Source: DATKSG01 sp035531775 (GTDB lineage Bacteria; Actinomycetota; Acidimicrobiia; Acidimicrobiales; UBA8190). Taken from it: 45,027 nt of DNA. The notes below the pieces were generated by a model, which saw only the letters and a list, made by a program, of their open reading frames with translations, had not been told where the DNA came from and did no database searches. A program made the position numbers and the translations under genes. The first letter of the stretch is position 1. The number at the start of each line of letters is the position of its first letter. The DNA lies in the NCBI GenBank assembly GCA_035531775.1, contig DATKSG010000060.1:1-45027 (forward strand), in the 5' to 3' direction. Of this stretch, positions 1 through 10,462 are shown piece after piece.

Positions 1-2320
<2,320 letters not shown>

Positions 2321-2418
2321 GGGGCCCATTCTGCTCCGAGCCGGAGCGGGCCGACACCCGGGTCCGGTTCGGCCCAGGCGCTCGTCAGGGCGCTGACGCC
2401 CGGCGCGCTGGTCGCCGG

Positions 2419-2424
2419 TAGGGT
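2419..2424 (+). promoter_or_regulatory. -10-like element TAGGGT for the aldo/keto reductase
   Basis: TAGGGT sits in the context GGTAGGGTCGG, which resembles the GGTAGCRTCGG context seen upstream of several other genes here. It would place transcription start about 28 bases before the ATG, leaving room for the AAAGGAG ribosome-binding site at 2446-2452. No clear -35 box is seen. Confidence 0.4.
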
Positions 2425-2458
2425 CGGATCGGTCGCCGCCAGCGCAAAAGGAGCCTCC

Positions 2459-3445
2459 ATGCAGATACGGAAATTGGGCAGCCAAGGCCTCGAGGTGTCG
2501 GCTCAGGGCCTCGGTTGTATGGGCATGAGCCAGTCCTACGGCCCGTCCGACGAGAGCGAGTCGATGGCCACCATCCACCGGGCCTTGGAGCTCGGGGTCA
2601 ACTTCCTCGACACGGCCGACATGTACGGCCCCTTCACCAACGAGGCCCTGGTGGGCAAAGCCATCGCCGGCCGCCGCCACGAGGTGGTGCTAGCCACCAA
2701 GTTCGGCAACGAGCGGCGCCCCGACGGTTCCTTGGTGGGCGTGAACGGGTCGCCCGAGTACGTGAGGAAGGCCTGCGATGCCTCGCTGGCGCGCCTCGGG
2801 GTCGATCACATCGACCTCTACTACCAGCACCGCGTCGACACCACGGTGGCCGTTGAGGAGACTTGGGGGGCGATGGCCGAGCTGGTGGCTGCCGGCAAGG
2901 TCCGCTACCTCGGGATCTCCGAAGCGGCTCCCTCCACCATCCGCCGCGCCCATTGCACCCACCCGGTGACGGCACTGCAGTCGGAGTACTCGCTATTCAG
3001 CCGCGACCCCGAGGACGGTTTCCTCGACACCGTGCGCCAGCTGGGCATCGGCTTCGTGGCCTACAGCCCGCTCGGGCGCGGCTTCCTTTCGGGCGAGATC
3101 ACGAGCCCGGACCAGTTCGCCGCTGACGACTTCCGCCGCAACTCGCCTCGCTTCAAGGGGGACAACTTCGACAAGAACCTGGCCGTGGTGCGCAAGGTGG
3201 CCGAGTTGGCGCGCTCCAAGGGAGTGGAGCCGGCGCAGCTGGCCTTGGCCTGGGTGCTGGCCCAGGGCGAGGACGTGGTACCCATCCCGGGCACCAAGCG
3301 CCGCTCGAACCTCGAGCAAAACGTGGCCGCCCTCGATATCGAGTTGGGACCCGACGACCGGGCGGCCATCGAGGCGGTGGCCCCCAAAGGGGTGGCCAGT
3401 GGGGCGCGCTACCCCGAGGAGCACATGGCCAGGGTCAACGTCTGA
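2459..3445 (+). CDS. Aldo/keto reductase
   Basis: This is a 328-residue NADP(H)-dependent aldo/keto reductase of the YakC/AKR13-like type, which reduces aldehydes and ketones in the cytoplasm. The catalytic tetrad is visible as D51 and Y56 (DTADMYG), K81 (LATKFG) and H124 (YYQHRVD). The C-terminal cofactor-binding stretch IPGTKRRSNLEQN is also intact. The ATG at 2459 was chosen because it follows AAAGGAG by 6 bases and begins the family's usual N-terminus (MQIRKLGSQG); the same frame is open far upstream, but that part is antisense to aconitase. The physiological substrate cannot be read from the sequence. Confidence 0.93.
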   Translation: MQIRKLGSQGLEVSAQGLGCMGMSQSYGPSDESESMATIHRALELGVNFLDTADMYGPFTNEALVGKAIAGRRHEVVLATKFGNERRPDGSLVGVNGSPEYVRKACDASLARLGVDHIDLYYQHRVDTTVAVEETWGAMAELVAAGKVRYLGISEAAPSTIRRAHCTHPVTALQSEYSLFSRDPEDGFLDTVRQLGIGFVAYSPLGRGFLSGEITSPDQFAADDFRRNSPRFKGDNFDKNLAVVRKVAELARSKGVEPAQLALAWVLAQGEDVVPIPGTKRRSNLEQNVAALDIELGPDDRAAIEAVAPKGVASGARYPEEHMARVNV

Positions 3446-3449
3446 CCCC

Positions 3450-3781
3450 TCAGCCGAACGCCTCCACGGCGTCGGCCCCGGCCACCACCACCAGCCCGTC
3501 GCCGGCGCCGGCGGCGGCGGCGAAATGGGCCGGCGTGCCGGTCTGGAGGGGCAAGGTCCACCTGGTGGCACCCGACAGCGGGTCGATCCCGTAGAGGACC
3601 GACGCCCCCGGGTCCACGCTCCACACCACGTCGCGCTCCAGCGTCGGCGACCCGGCCCCACCGCAGTGGGCGTGGGGGCTTCGGTTGTGCCGGGGGTCGC
3701 CATGGTGCCGGTGCCGGCACCGCAGGCTCCGAACGCCAGAGCAGCCACTGTGGCGAACACGAGACACTGCAACAAGTGCAC
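3450..3781 (-). pseudogene. Remnant of a PQQ-repeat (beta-propeller) lipoprotein
   Basis: A possible GTG start at 3781 opens a frame that reads like a lipoprotein signal (hydrophobic stretch, then LAFGAC) followed by a Thr/Pro-rich linker ending TPTAVG. Directly after this, a different frame encodes about 60 residues resembling the last blade of a pyrroloquinoline-quinone-type propeller: RDVVWSVDPGASVLYGIDPL, then SGATRW, then GDGLVVVAGADAVEAF and a stop at 3450. Such lipoproteins are usually about 400 residues, so most of the propeller is gone and the two ends no longer share a frame. I infer an internal deletion plus a frameshift. It converges with the aldo/keto reductase, with a 4-base gap. 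A functional short protein cannot be excluded. Confidence 0.55.
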
Positions 3782-3841
3782 AGTGAAATGGTGTCCTGTG
3801 GCGTGGCGTGGCGCGATGGGCGCAGTCTTGCGCCTAAAAAA

Positions 3842-3888
3842 AGGACTTAAGTCCCAAATGCGGCCCTTCATAGGGACTTTTTCTGTCC
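3842..3888. promoter_or_regulatory. DosR/DevR-like operator pair upstream of FIST-GGDEF operon
   Basis: GGACTTAAGTCC (3843-3854) is a perfect 12-bp palindrome followed by CAAA. It matches the core of the mycobacterial DosR box (GGGACTWWAGTCCC) with only the first G replaced by A. A second, weaker element, GGGACTTTTTCTGTCC (3873-3888), lies about 30 bp downstream, roughly three helical turns, a tandem spacing like that at known DosR targets. TAGCTT (3890-3895) could be the -10 element. I infer control of the downstream cyclic-di-GMP genes by a hypoxia or NO-responsive NarL-type regulator; that regulator is not in this window. Confidence 0.55.
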
Positions 3889-3903
3889 GTAGCTTTAAAG
3901 TTC

Positions 3904-3922
3904 GTGACGAAGGCTTCGTCAC
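3904..3922. repeat. Inverted repeat (9-bp arms, 1-base centre)
   Basis: GTGACGAAG-G-CTTCGTCAC is a perfect inverted repeat between the DosR-like sites and the FIST start codon. It is too tight for a normal RNA hairpin unless the central bases unpair, and no T-tract follows. A second operator or a leader-RNA structure is possible. Confidence 0.5.
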
Positions 3923-3970
3923 GGTCTGAGGGATAGCGGCCTTCGAACGTCTCGACCGGCAAGGGGGCAC

Positions 3971-5134
3971 GTGTCGATGATCAGCCGGTGGGTCGGTGTC
4001 GGCAGCGCATCGCTGCCGGACGCCAAGGCGGCTGGGGCCGCGGCCACGGAGGACGCCCTCCGCAGCCCGGACCCCCGCCTACTGCTTGTGTTCAGCTCCG
4101 AGTCCTATGACCCCAAGGCGCTGCTCGAGGGAATCGAAGCGGTGGCGCCCGAGGTGGAGCTGATCGGGTGCACCACAGCCGGCGAGATCGCGGGCTCGGG
4201 GCCGGGTGATGCCGGTGTCGTGGTGCTGGCCCTGGGCGGGGACGGCTTCTCGGTGGCTACGTCGGCGTCCGCTGTCCACGACGGGCTGCGCAGCGCCGGG
4301 GCAGCGGTGGCTTCGTGCGCCAGCAAGGTAAGTGACAGCCCACACCGGGCCCTGCTGCTGCTCACCGACGGGTTGGCCGGGGACCAGCAGGAGATCGTGC
4401 GGGGCGCGTACTCGGTGGTGGGGGCCGAGATCCCGTTGGTCGGTGGGTGCGCCGGGGACGGGCTCAAGATGGAGGCGACGCTGCAGTTCCACGGGGCCGA
4501 TGTCCTGTCCCATTCGGTAGTAGCGGCGGTGCTTGGATCCGAGGCGCCGCTGGGCATCGGTGTGCACCACGGATGGCGCCGCGTGGGTGAGCCCATGTTG
4601 GTGAGCTCGAGCGACGCCAATCGCGTCTTCCTGCTCGACGACGAGCCGGCCCTCGATGTCTACCTGCGGAGGTTGTATGCCCCCGACGAGGCACGCAACG
4701 ACGCCGGCGCTTTCACCCGTTTCGCCTTGACCCACCCCCTGGGGCTCAGCCGCCGCAGCGGTGAGGAAGTGCGGTTCGTCGCCGGAGCCGACTTCGCCGA
4801 TCGCTCGCTCACCTGTGTGGCCCATGTCCCTCAGGGTGGTCTCACCTGGTTTATGGAAGGCGATGCCGCCTCTGTGATGGCCGCCACCGACGCCGCTTGC
4901 CTTGACGCGTTGGGTCAGCTCCAAGGCGCTCCGCCGCTGGGCTTCGTGGCCTTCGACTGCATCGCCCGGCGCGGTGTGCTCGGGGCACCGGGAATAACCG
5001 AGGAGGTCACCCGCATCGCCGAGCACGCCCGAGGTGCGCCGGTGGCCGGCTTCTACACCTACGGGGAAATCGCACGCACCCAGGGCACCGGGGGATTCCA
5101 CAACCAGACGCTGGTCGTCCTGGCCCTGGCCTGA
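3971..5134 (+). CDS. FIST-domain sensor protein (FIST_N + FIST_C)
   Basis: FIST domains are predicted small-ligand sensor domains often linked to cyclic-di-GMP and two-component signalling. The 387-residue protein has the FIST N half (about residues 10-220, with LIGCTTAGEI and PLVGGCAGDG as typical Gly/Cys-containing strands) and the FIST C half (about 225-375, ending GFYTYGEIARTQGTGGFHNQ). There is no output domain, so it probably acts through a partner. The likely partner is the GAF-GGDEF-EAL protein encoded 5 bases downstream. The GTG at 3971 follows an AGGGGG stretch; an ATG two codons later (3977) is an alternative start. No transmembrane segment is seen. Confidence 0.88.
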   Translation: MSMISRWVGVGSASLPDAKAAGAAATEDALRSPDPRLLLVFSSESYDPKALLEGIEAVAPEVELIGCTTAGEIAGSGPGDAGVVVLALGGDGFSVATSASAVHDGLRSAGAAVASCASKVSDSPHRALLLLTDGLAGDQQEIVRGAYSVVGAEIPLVGGCAGDGLKMEATLQFHGADVLSHSVVAAVLGSEAPLGIGVHHGWRRVGEPMLVSSSDANRVFLLDDEPALDVYLRRLYAPDEARNDAGAFTRFALTHPLGLSRRSGEEVRFVAGADFADRSLTCVAHVPQGGLTWFMEGDAASVMAATDAACLDALGQLQGAPPLGFVAFDCIARRGVLGAPGITEEVTRIAEHARGAPVAGFYTYGEIARTQGTGGFHNQTLVVLALA

Positions 5135-5139
5135 GCGCC

Positions 5140-7407
5140 GTGGACACCCTGGCCTGGTCGGCCCAGCAGCTGGCTGAGTACCTGGCCGCCGTGAGCGCCT
5201 ACGACGACGGCGCCGCTGCCATGCACGGGGCGGTCGAGCTGGCTGCCGAGGCCCTCGAGGCCGAAGTGGCCGCTCTGGTGCGCGACGGCGCGGTGGTCAC
5301 GTCGGTGGGCTTCCCTGTCGGCCGCACGCCGGTGGAAGCCCTGGTGGCGGCGTCGATGTCCGGAGCCATGATCGAGGTGCCGGGGGCCGGATCGTGCCAC
5401 CTGCTACGAGTGCCTGTGGAGCTGACCGACGGCGACTGCACCTTGGTGCTGGCCCGTTCCGGATCCGGTTTCAGCCGCGAGGAGGTGAGCCTGCTGCGGG
5501 CCATGAACAGGGTCCTATCGCTCACCCTCGGCAACATCGAGACCCTGGCGTCGCTGCGAGAGCGGCAACGACTGCTGGAGAAGCTGTCGAAGATCCAGCG
5601 GTCGATCTCCTTGCGGGCTCCACTACCTGACGTCTTCGGCGCCATTACGGCTGGTGCAGCCGAGCTCCTCGGTGACGACATGGTCACGCTCTACCTGGTG
5701 GACCCTGGCGACACTGCGTCGCTGGTGGCGGCGTCGATGATCGGCATGCCGAGCACCTTGACTCTGGAGCATGCGCGTATGCGGGTGGGCCATGGGGTGA
5801 CGGGTTTGGCCGTGGCCGAGGACCGGCTGGTGGTGGTGGAGGGTTACGGCAACGAACCGGCGGCCGATGTTCGAGCCGTGCGCGCCGGTGTCGAGGCGAC
5901 CATGGCGGCTCCGGTCCACGACCACGGCGATGTCATCGGTGCCCTGGTGGTCGCCTCGCTCCGGGTGGGCCGTCTCTACAGCGAAGCCGAACGGGATCTG
6001 CTGCTGGCCTTCGCCGAGCACGCCAGCCTGGCCGTCACCGACGCCAAGACGGTCGAGGAGCTGCATGAGGCGGTAGGGGCCGCCACGTACCGGGCTCTGC
6101 ACGACTCGCTTACCGGGCTGGCCAACCGCACCCGGTTCCTCGACCGGCTGTCACACGCCGTGTCGATCCGGCGTCCACCGGCCACCGTGCTGTCGGTGCT
6201 GTACGTGGACGTCGACGACTTCAAGATCGTGAACGACCGATTCGGGCACGGCACCGGTGACCTGCTATTGGTGGAGGTGGCTGATCGACTCAACGGGGCG
6301 GTAAGGGTCGGTGACACGGTGGCTCGGCTCGGGGGTGACGAGTTCGCCGTGCTGCTCGAGACGGCCTCGGGCCTGGCCGACGTGTCGGCGGTGAGCCGAC
6401 GTATCCTCCATTCGTTCTCGGCGCCCTTCGTCCTGGGTGATGTCGAGGTGGGCTCCGGGGCCAGCATCGGAGTGGCGGTCCAGGACGCCGGCAACTGGTC
6501 GGCCGACGAGTTGTTGCGCAATGCCGATGTGGCCATGTACCGGGCCAAGAACGCCGGCAAGGGCTGCGTGGTGGTCTTCGAATCGGCCATGTACGAAGCA
6601 CTGCTGGATCGCCTCGACTTGGAGTCGGACCTCCGGCAGGTGGTCGAGGCCGGGCGGATCGAGGTCTTCTTCCAACCCATCGTGGCTCTCGAAGGCGATC
6701 GTGTGGTAGGGGTGGAGGCTCTGGCCCGATGGTCGCACCCCGAACGCGGCGATGTCCCCCCCTCGACCTTCATCGCCCTGGCCGAGGAGACGGGCCTCAT
6801 CATCGAGCTGGGGCGCCAGGTGTTGGCCCATGCCTGTCGATGGGCCGGTGCCTGGCGCCGGTCCCATCCGGACGCCGATCTCTTCGTGAGTGTCAACTTG
6901 TCGACCTCACAACTGCAGGACCCGGGCCTACTGGGATCGGTGCGGCGGGCCCTTGCCCAAGGCGGGATACCCCCGGCAGCCTTGGTGATGGAGATCACCG
7001 AGAGTGTCCTCATGCAGGACACCGACCTGACCATGCTCCGGCTCCAGCAGCTCAAGGACATCGGGGTGCGCCTGGCCCTCGACGATTTCGGCACCGGGTA
7101 CTCGTCGCTCAGCTACCTCCGGCGGTTCCCGGTGGACATGTTGAAGATCGACCGTTCCTTCGTGAGCGCGCTGCATGCCGGTGACGAGGTTCAGCGCCTG
7201 ACTGAGGCCATCATTGCTCTGGGCACGGCCCTGGGGCTCGAATGCCTCGGTGAGGGCGTGGAGCACGAGGACGAAGCCGTCGCCTTGCGCGGGATCGGGT
7301 GCAGCCTGGCACAGGGGAACTATTTCGCCGGCGCCATGGACCAGGCCAAGCTCGAGGAGTTCCTCGAAGCTCGGCCCCCGGAGGTGGTGGTCCACCTGGC
7401 CGGCTGA
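5140..7407 (+). CDS. GAF-GGDEF-EAL cyclic-di-GMP synthase/phosphodiesterase
   Basis: This 755-residue cytoplasmic protein should make and/or break cyclic-di-GMP. It has an N-terminal region with a helical stretch, a GAF domain at about residues 160-300, a GGDEF domain with intact G398-G-D-E-F402, and an EAL domain with intact E526-A-L. An inhibitory I-site (RVGD) lies five residues before GGDEF. In the EAL domain the metal and catalytic motifs are present: EALARW, VNLSTSQL, EITES, DDFGTGYSSLSYL, KIDRSF and GEGVE. Both activities therefore look possible. It starts with GTG 5 bases after the FIST gene and is probably translated from the same mRNA, under the DosR-like sites upstream. Confidence 0.93.
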   Translation: MDTLAWSAQQLAEYLAAVSAYDDGAAAMHGAVELAAEALEAEVAALVRDGAVVTSVGFPVGRTPVEALVAASMSGAMIEVPGAGSCHLLRVPVELTDGDCTLVLARSGSGFSREEVSLLRAMNRVLSLTLGNIETLASLRERQRLLEKLSKIQRSISLRAPLPDVFGAITAGAAELLGDDMVTLYLVDPGDTASLVAASMIGMPSTLTLEHARMRVGHGVTGLAVAEDRLVVVEGYGNEPAADVRAVRAGVEATMAAPVHDHGDVIGALVVASLRVGRLYSEAERDLLLAFAEHASLAVTDAKTVEELHEAVGAATYRALHDSLTGLANRTRFLDRLSHAVSIRRPPATVLSVLYVDVDDFKIVNDRFGHGTGDLLLVEVADRLNGAVRVGDTVARLGGDEFAVLLETASGLADVSAVSRRILHSFSAPFVLGDVEVGSGASIGVAVQDAGNWSADELLRNADVAMYRAKNAGKGCVVVFESAMYEALLDRLDLESDLRQVVEAGRIEVFFQPIVALEGDRVVGVEALARWSHPERGDVPPSTFIALAEETGLIIELGRQVLAHACRWAGAWRRSHPDADLFVSVNLSTSQLQDPGLLGSVRRALAQGGIPPAALVMEITESVLMQDTDLTMLRLQQLKDIGVRLALDDFGTGYSSLSYLRRFPVDMLKIDRSFVSALHAGDEVQRLTEAIIALGTALGLECLGEGVEHEDEAVALRGIGCSLAQGNYFAGAMDQAKLEEFLEARPPEVVVHLAG

Positions 7408-7427
7408 GGCGTGGTGAAGTGGCGGCC

Positions 7428-8189
7428 ATGGACCACGCCCATACCGGCGCCGGAAAGGTGAGGGTCGGATTCTTCTCCTTCACGGAGGTGACCGATCCAG
7501 ACCAGCACCGCGCCTACAACGAGTGGCACCAGCTAGACCACATGCCCGAGCAGTTCCCGCTGGCCGGGGTGGCCTGGGGTCAGCGTTGGGTGTCCACCCC
7601 GGCGTGCCGGGCCGCCCGGGCCGTGGACGAGGCACCACTAAGGCCCGTCCATTACATGACTCTGTACCTCATGACGGACCCGGTCGAGGAGACACTCGAC
7701 AGCTTCGCCGCCTTGGGCCGGCGCTTGCGCCAGCTGGGCCGCTTCCACGAGCACCGGACGTCGCACCTGTCGGGTCCCTGGTCGGTGGTCGGGGCGTTGG
7801 CGGCTGACCGGGTGCTCGTGTCGGGGGCGGCTGTGCCGTTCCGGCCCAACACCGGCGTCTACGTCGTGGTGGAGGCGCCAGTGGACGACGAGCCCGACGT
7901 GGGCGCCCGGGCCGTGCCTGCGCGGGCCGACGTAGCCGAGCTTCTCGCCGTGGACGGCGTGGCCGGGGTGTGGTCGTTCGCCCCCCTAGCCCGATACGGC
8001 CGCTGGGATCCAGGGGGGCACCGGATCACCGTCTGCTATCTCGACGGCGATGTCATGACGGCAGCCGCTGGCCTCGGCTCGATAGTAGACCAAGGAGCCA
8101 CCGGAACAAGCAGACGGTTCGAAGCGGTCCTGGCCGGGCCCTTCGAGACGATCAGCCCGTGGCGGTGGGACTGGTTCGAGGGCAGTTGA
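7428..8189 (+). CDS. Hypothetical protein, EthD/dimeric alpha-beta-barrel-like
   Basis: The 253-residue product contains two ferredoxin-like (Dabb/EthD-type) halves: AYNEWHQLDHMPEQFPLAGV near residue 25 is the typical His-containing turn of such proteins, and a second, weaker repeat follows residue 140. These folds bind small aromatic or polar substrates, but the function here is unknown. The ATG at 7428 lies 20 bases after the GGDEF-EAL stop, so it may be the third gene of that operon. The frame stays open upstream into the previous gene without a better start. Bases 8190-8395 downstream are a convergent spacer in which I see nothing coding. Confidence 0.6.
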   Translation: MDHAHTGAGKVRVGFFSFTEVTDPDQHRAYNEWHQLDHMPEQFPLAGVAWGQRWVSTPACRAARAVDEAPLRPVHYMTLYLMTDPVEETLDSFAALGRRLRQLGRFHEHRTSHLSGPWSVVGALAADRVLVSGAAVPFRPNTGVYVVVEAPVDDEPDVGARAVPARADVAELLAVDGVAGVWSFAPLARYGRWDPGGHRITVCYLDGDVMTAAAGLGSIVDQGATGTSRRFEAVLAGPFETISPWRWDWFEGS

Positions 8190-8395
8190 GGTCCGCATCC
8201 TGAGTAGATGGAATTGGAGACTCTCGATTGGACGAAGTTGCGAGGGGTTGCCGCGCTCTCTCAGGAGATCACTTGGACCCTGACGCGATGCCCAACCTGA
8301 ACTCAGTCGAGGTGGCCGATTCGAGTAAGGGTCACGCCAAACGCCGGCCGGGGGCATCCCTGCGGGCCACTTCCGGACCCGTCAGAAGCGCACCG

Positions 8396-9403
8396 TCACA
8401 GCTCCACGATCACCTTGCCGGTGTTGCCACCGGTGAAGAGCAGGTTGAGCGCGTCGGGAGCTTGTTCCAGGCCGGCCACCACATGCTCGACATGGCGCAG
8501 GCGCCCGTCGGCCAACCAGCCGGCCAACTCCAGCTGGGCGGCGGGAAAACGCTCGAGGTAGTCGAGGATGATGAAGCCCTCCATCCGACCTCGCTTGATG
8601 ATGAGGTTGAGCAGGTTGGCCGGGCCCTTGGGTGCCTCGGTGTCGTTGTAGGCCGAAATGGCGCCGCACAGCACAACGGTCCCCCGCATGGCCAGCTGGC
8701 CAAGGCAGATGTCGAGGATGTCGCCGCCCACGTTGTCGAAGTACAGGTCGATGCCCTGGGGACAGTGGCGTCGCAGCGCTTTGGCCACGTCCTCGTGGCG
8801 GTAGTCGACGGCGGCGTCGAACCCGAGCTCGTCGGTGAGCCAGGCGCATTTCTCCGGCGTGCCGGCGATGCCCACCACGCGGTCGGCACCTTTGATCTTG
8901 GCGATCTGGCCCACGATCGATCCGGTGGCTCCGGCTGCCCCCGACACGACCACGGTGGCCCCCTGTTGCATGGCCCCCACGTCGAGAAGTCCGTAGTACG
9001 CCGTCATCCCGTTCACGCCAAAGACGTTGAGCGCCGCCCCCGGCGAGATCCCCGGCGGTACCACCTGCATGGCTTCGGCGCCCGCCCCAGCCAGGGCGTA
9101 GTCCTGCCACCCCGTCATGCCGAAGACCAGATCGCCGGGGCGATAGGCCTCGGTGTCACTGTTGAGCACCTCGGCGATGCCGCCGCCGCGCACCACCTCG
9201 CCGATCCCGATGGGGGGGAGATATCCCGGCCGGTCGTCCATCCAGGTCCTGATAGTGGGATCGATGGAGAGGTAGCGGACGCGCAGCAGGGCCTGGCCCG
9301 GTCCGGGCTCGGGCACCGGGCTCAACTCGAGGCGCACCGTCTTCTCGTCAACCATGCCCCGGGGGCGCTCGGCGAGGACCATGCGGCGGTTGTGGTCGGT
9401 CAA
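8396..9403 (-). CDS. NADP-dependent medium-chain oxidoreductase (CurA/YncB-like)
   Basis: This 335-residue zinc-independent MDR enzyme resembles leukotriene B4 dehydrogenase/curcumin reductase, which reduce C=C bonds of enones with NADPH. The family N-terminus (NRRMVLAERPRG), the substrate loop SIDPTIRTWM, the nucleotide-binding glycines VSGAAGATGS and the motif DLYFDNVGGDILD are all present. I chose TTG at 9403 as the start: its TTGA overlaps the stop of the upstream LLM gene, it follows GAAGGAG by 8 bases, and it gives the usual short N-terminus. A GTG at 9412 would abut the ribosome-binding site. It is the last gene of an SDR-LLM-MDR operon. Confidence 0.9.
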   Translation of the reverse strand: MTDHNRRMVLAERPRGMVDEKTVRLELSPVPEPGPGQALLRVRYLSIDPTIRTWMDDRPGYLPPIGIGEVVRGGGIAEVLNSDTEAYRPGDLVFGMTGWQDYALAGAGAEAMQVVPPGISPGAALNVFGVNGMTAYYGLLDVGAMQQGATVVVSGAAGATGSIVGQIAKIKGADRVVGIAGTPEKCAWLTDELGFDAAVDYRHEDVAKALRRHCPQGIDLYFDNVGGDILDICLGQLAMRGTVVLCGAISAYNDTEAPKGPANLLNLIIKRGRMEGFIILDYLERFPAAQLELAGWLADGRLRHVEHVVAGLEQAPDALNLLFTGGNTGKVIVEL

Positions 9404-10428
9404 GACGCCCACTCCTTCAATTGCTCCACGGTCCGGAGGGGATCGGGCCCGATGGGGGTCACGTTCAGGACGCTGACGCCAGCCTCTTTATAGGCCGCGA
9501 TGCGCTCGCGCACATATCCTGGCGGCCCCACTAGCGACGTCTTCTCCAGCAGCTCGGCGGGCACGGCAGCAGCAGCCCCGTCCTTGTCGCCGCCGAGGTA
9601 GAGGTCCTGGACCAGCTCGGCCTCCTGGTCGAAGCCGTAGCGCCGGGCCAGGTCGTTGTAGAAGTTGCGACCCCTGGCGCCCATGCCCCCGATGTAGAGG
9701 GCGGTGACCGGGCGGGCCAGCTCGCGCAACTTCTCGAGCCCCTCACCGATGGCGGCCAGCCCACCGGCGGCGATCTCCAGGGGGCCGAGCCCCGGGGCGC
9801 GGCGAGCGGCCCCGGCGGCCAGGGCCTGGCCCCAGACGTCGTGGGCCCGCTCGGGCATGAACAGGAACGGGAACCAGCCGTCGGCCAACGCCGCTGTCAT
9901 CTCCACGTTCTTCGGCCCCATGGAGGCCACCCAGATGGGGATTTCAGGGCGCACCGGGCGGTTGATGAGCTTCAGGGGCTTGCCGAGCCCCGTACCCTGC
10001 TCGGGCGGCAACGGGATGGTGTAAATCCCGTCGTTGGTGATGACCTCGCGGCGCCACACCCGACGGCAGATGTCGATTATCTCGGCCGTACGCTCGAGGG
10101 GCTTGGTGTAGGGCACGCCGTGCCAACCCTCGATGACCTGTGGGCCCGACGCCCCGAGGCCGAGAATGAAGCGGCCCTCGCTCAGCGCGTCGAGCCCGGC
10201 GGCGGTCTGGGCCAGCAGTACCGGAGTCCGAGAGTAGATGGGCAGGATGGCCGAGCCGATCTCGATGCGGCTGGTGCGCGCTGCGATATAGCCCATCTGG
10301 CTGGGACCGTCGAGCCCGTAGGCCTCGGCCACCCACACGATGTCGAGTCCGGCACGTTCGAGCTCGGCCACATGGTCGGCTGATTCCTTGATGCCCCGCG
10401 AGTAGTCGAGCATGGTGCTCACCCGCAT
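9400..10428 (-). CDS. LLM-class F420-dependent oxidoreductase
   Basis: The 342-residue protein is a luciferase-like TIM-barrel oxidoreductase of the F420-dependent type common in actinobacteria. The motifs IGSAILPIYSRTPVLLAQTA, LSEGRFILGLGASGP and GWHGVPYTKPLERTAE are typical. Start MRVSTMLDYS at 10428 was preferred over a GTG further upstream because GGGGAGA precedes it and family members begin there. The substrate is unknown. Together with the SDR upstream and the MDR downstream it could handle successive oxidation and reduction of a lipid or terpenoid-like compound, which is inference from context only. Confidence 0.92.
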   Translation of the reverse strand: MRVSTMLDYSRGIKESADHVAELERAGLDIVWVAEAYGLDGPSQMGYIAARTSRIEIGSAILPIYSRTPVLLAQTAAGLDALSEGRFILGLGASGPQVIEGWHGVPYTKPLERTAEIIDICRRVWRREVITNDGIYTIPLPPEQGTGLGKPLKLINRPVRPEIPIWVASMGPKNVEMTAALADGWFPFLFMPERAHDVWGQALAAGAARRAPGLGPLEIAAGGLAAIGEGLEKLRELARPVTALYIGGMGARGRNFYNDLARRYGFDQEAELVQDLYLGGDKDGAAAAVPAELLEKTSLVGPPGYVRERIAAYKEAGVSVLNVTPIGPDPLRTVEQLKEWAS

Positions 10429-10462
10429 ACAGGTCTCCCCTTTGGTCGTGAGTAGATAGTCG

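Noticed and set aside
3904..3922. Cyclic-di-GMP riboswitch before the FIST-GGDEF operon
   Set aside because: Only a simple palindrome is seen; the conserved GEMM-type core and tetraloop receptor could not be found.
8228..9493. 421-residue plus-strand frame opposite the MDR gene
   Set aside because: It is an antisense shadow of a clear oxidoreductase; no recognisable domain or start signal.
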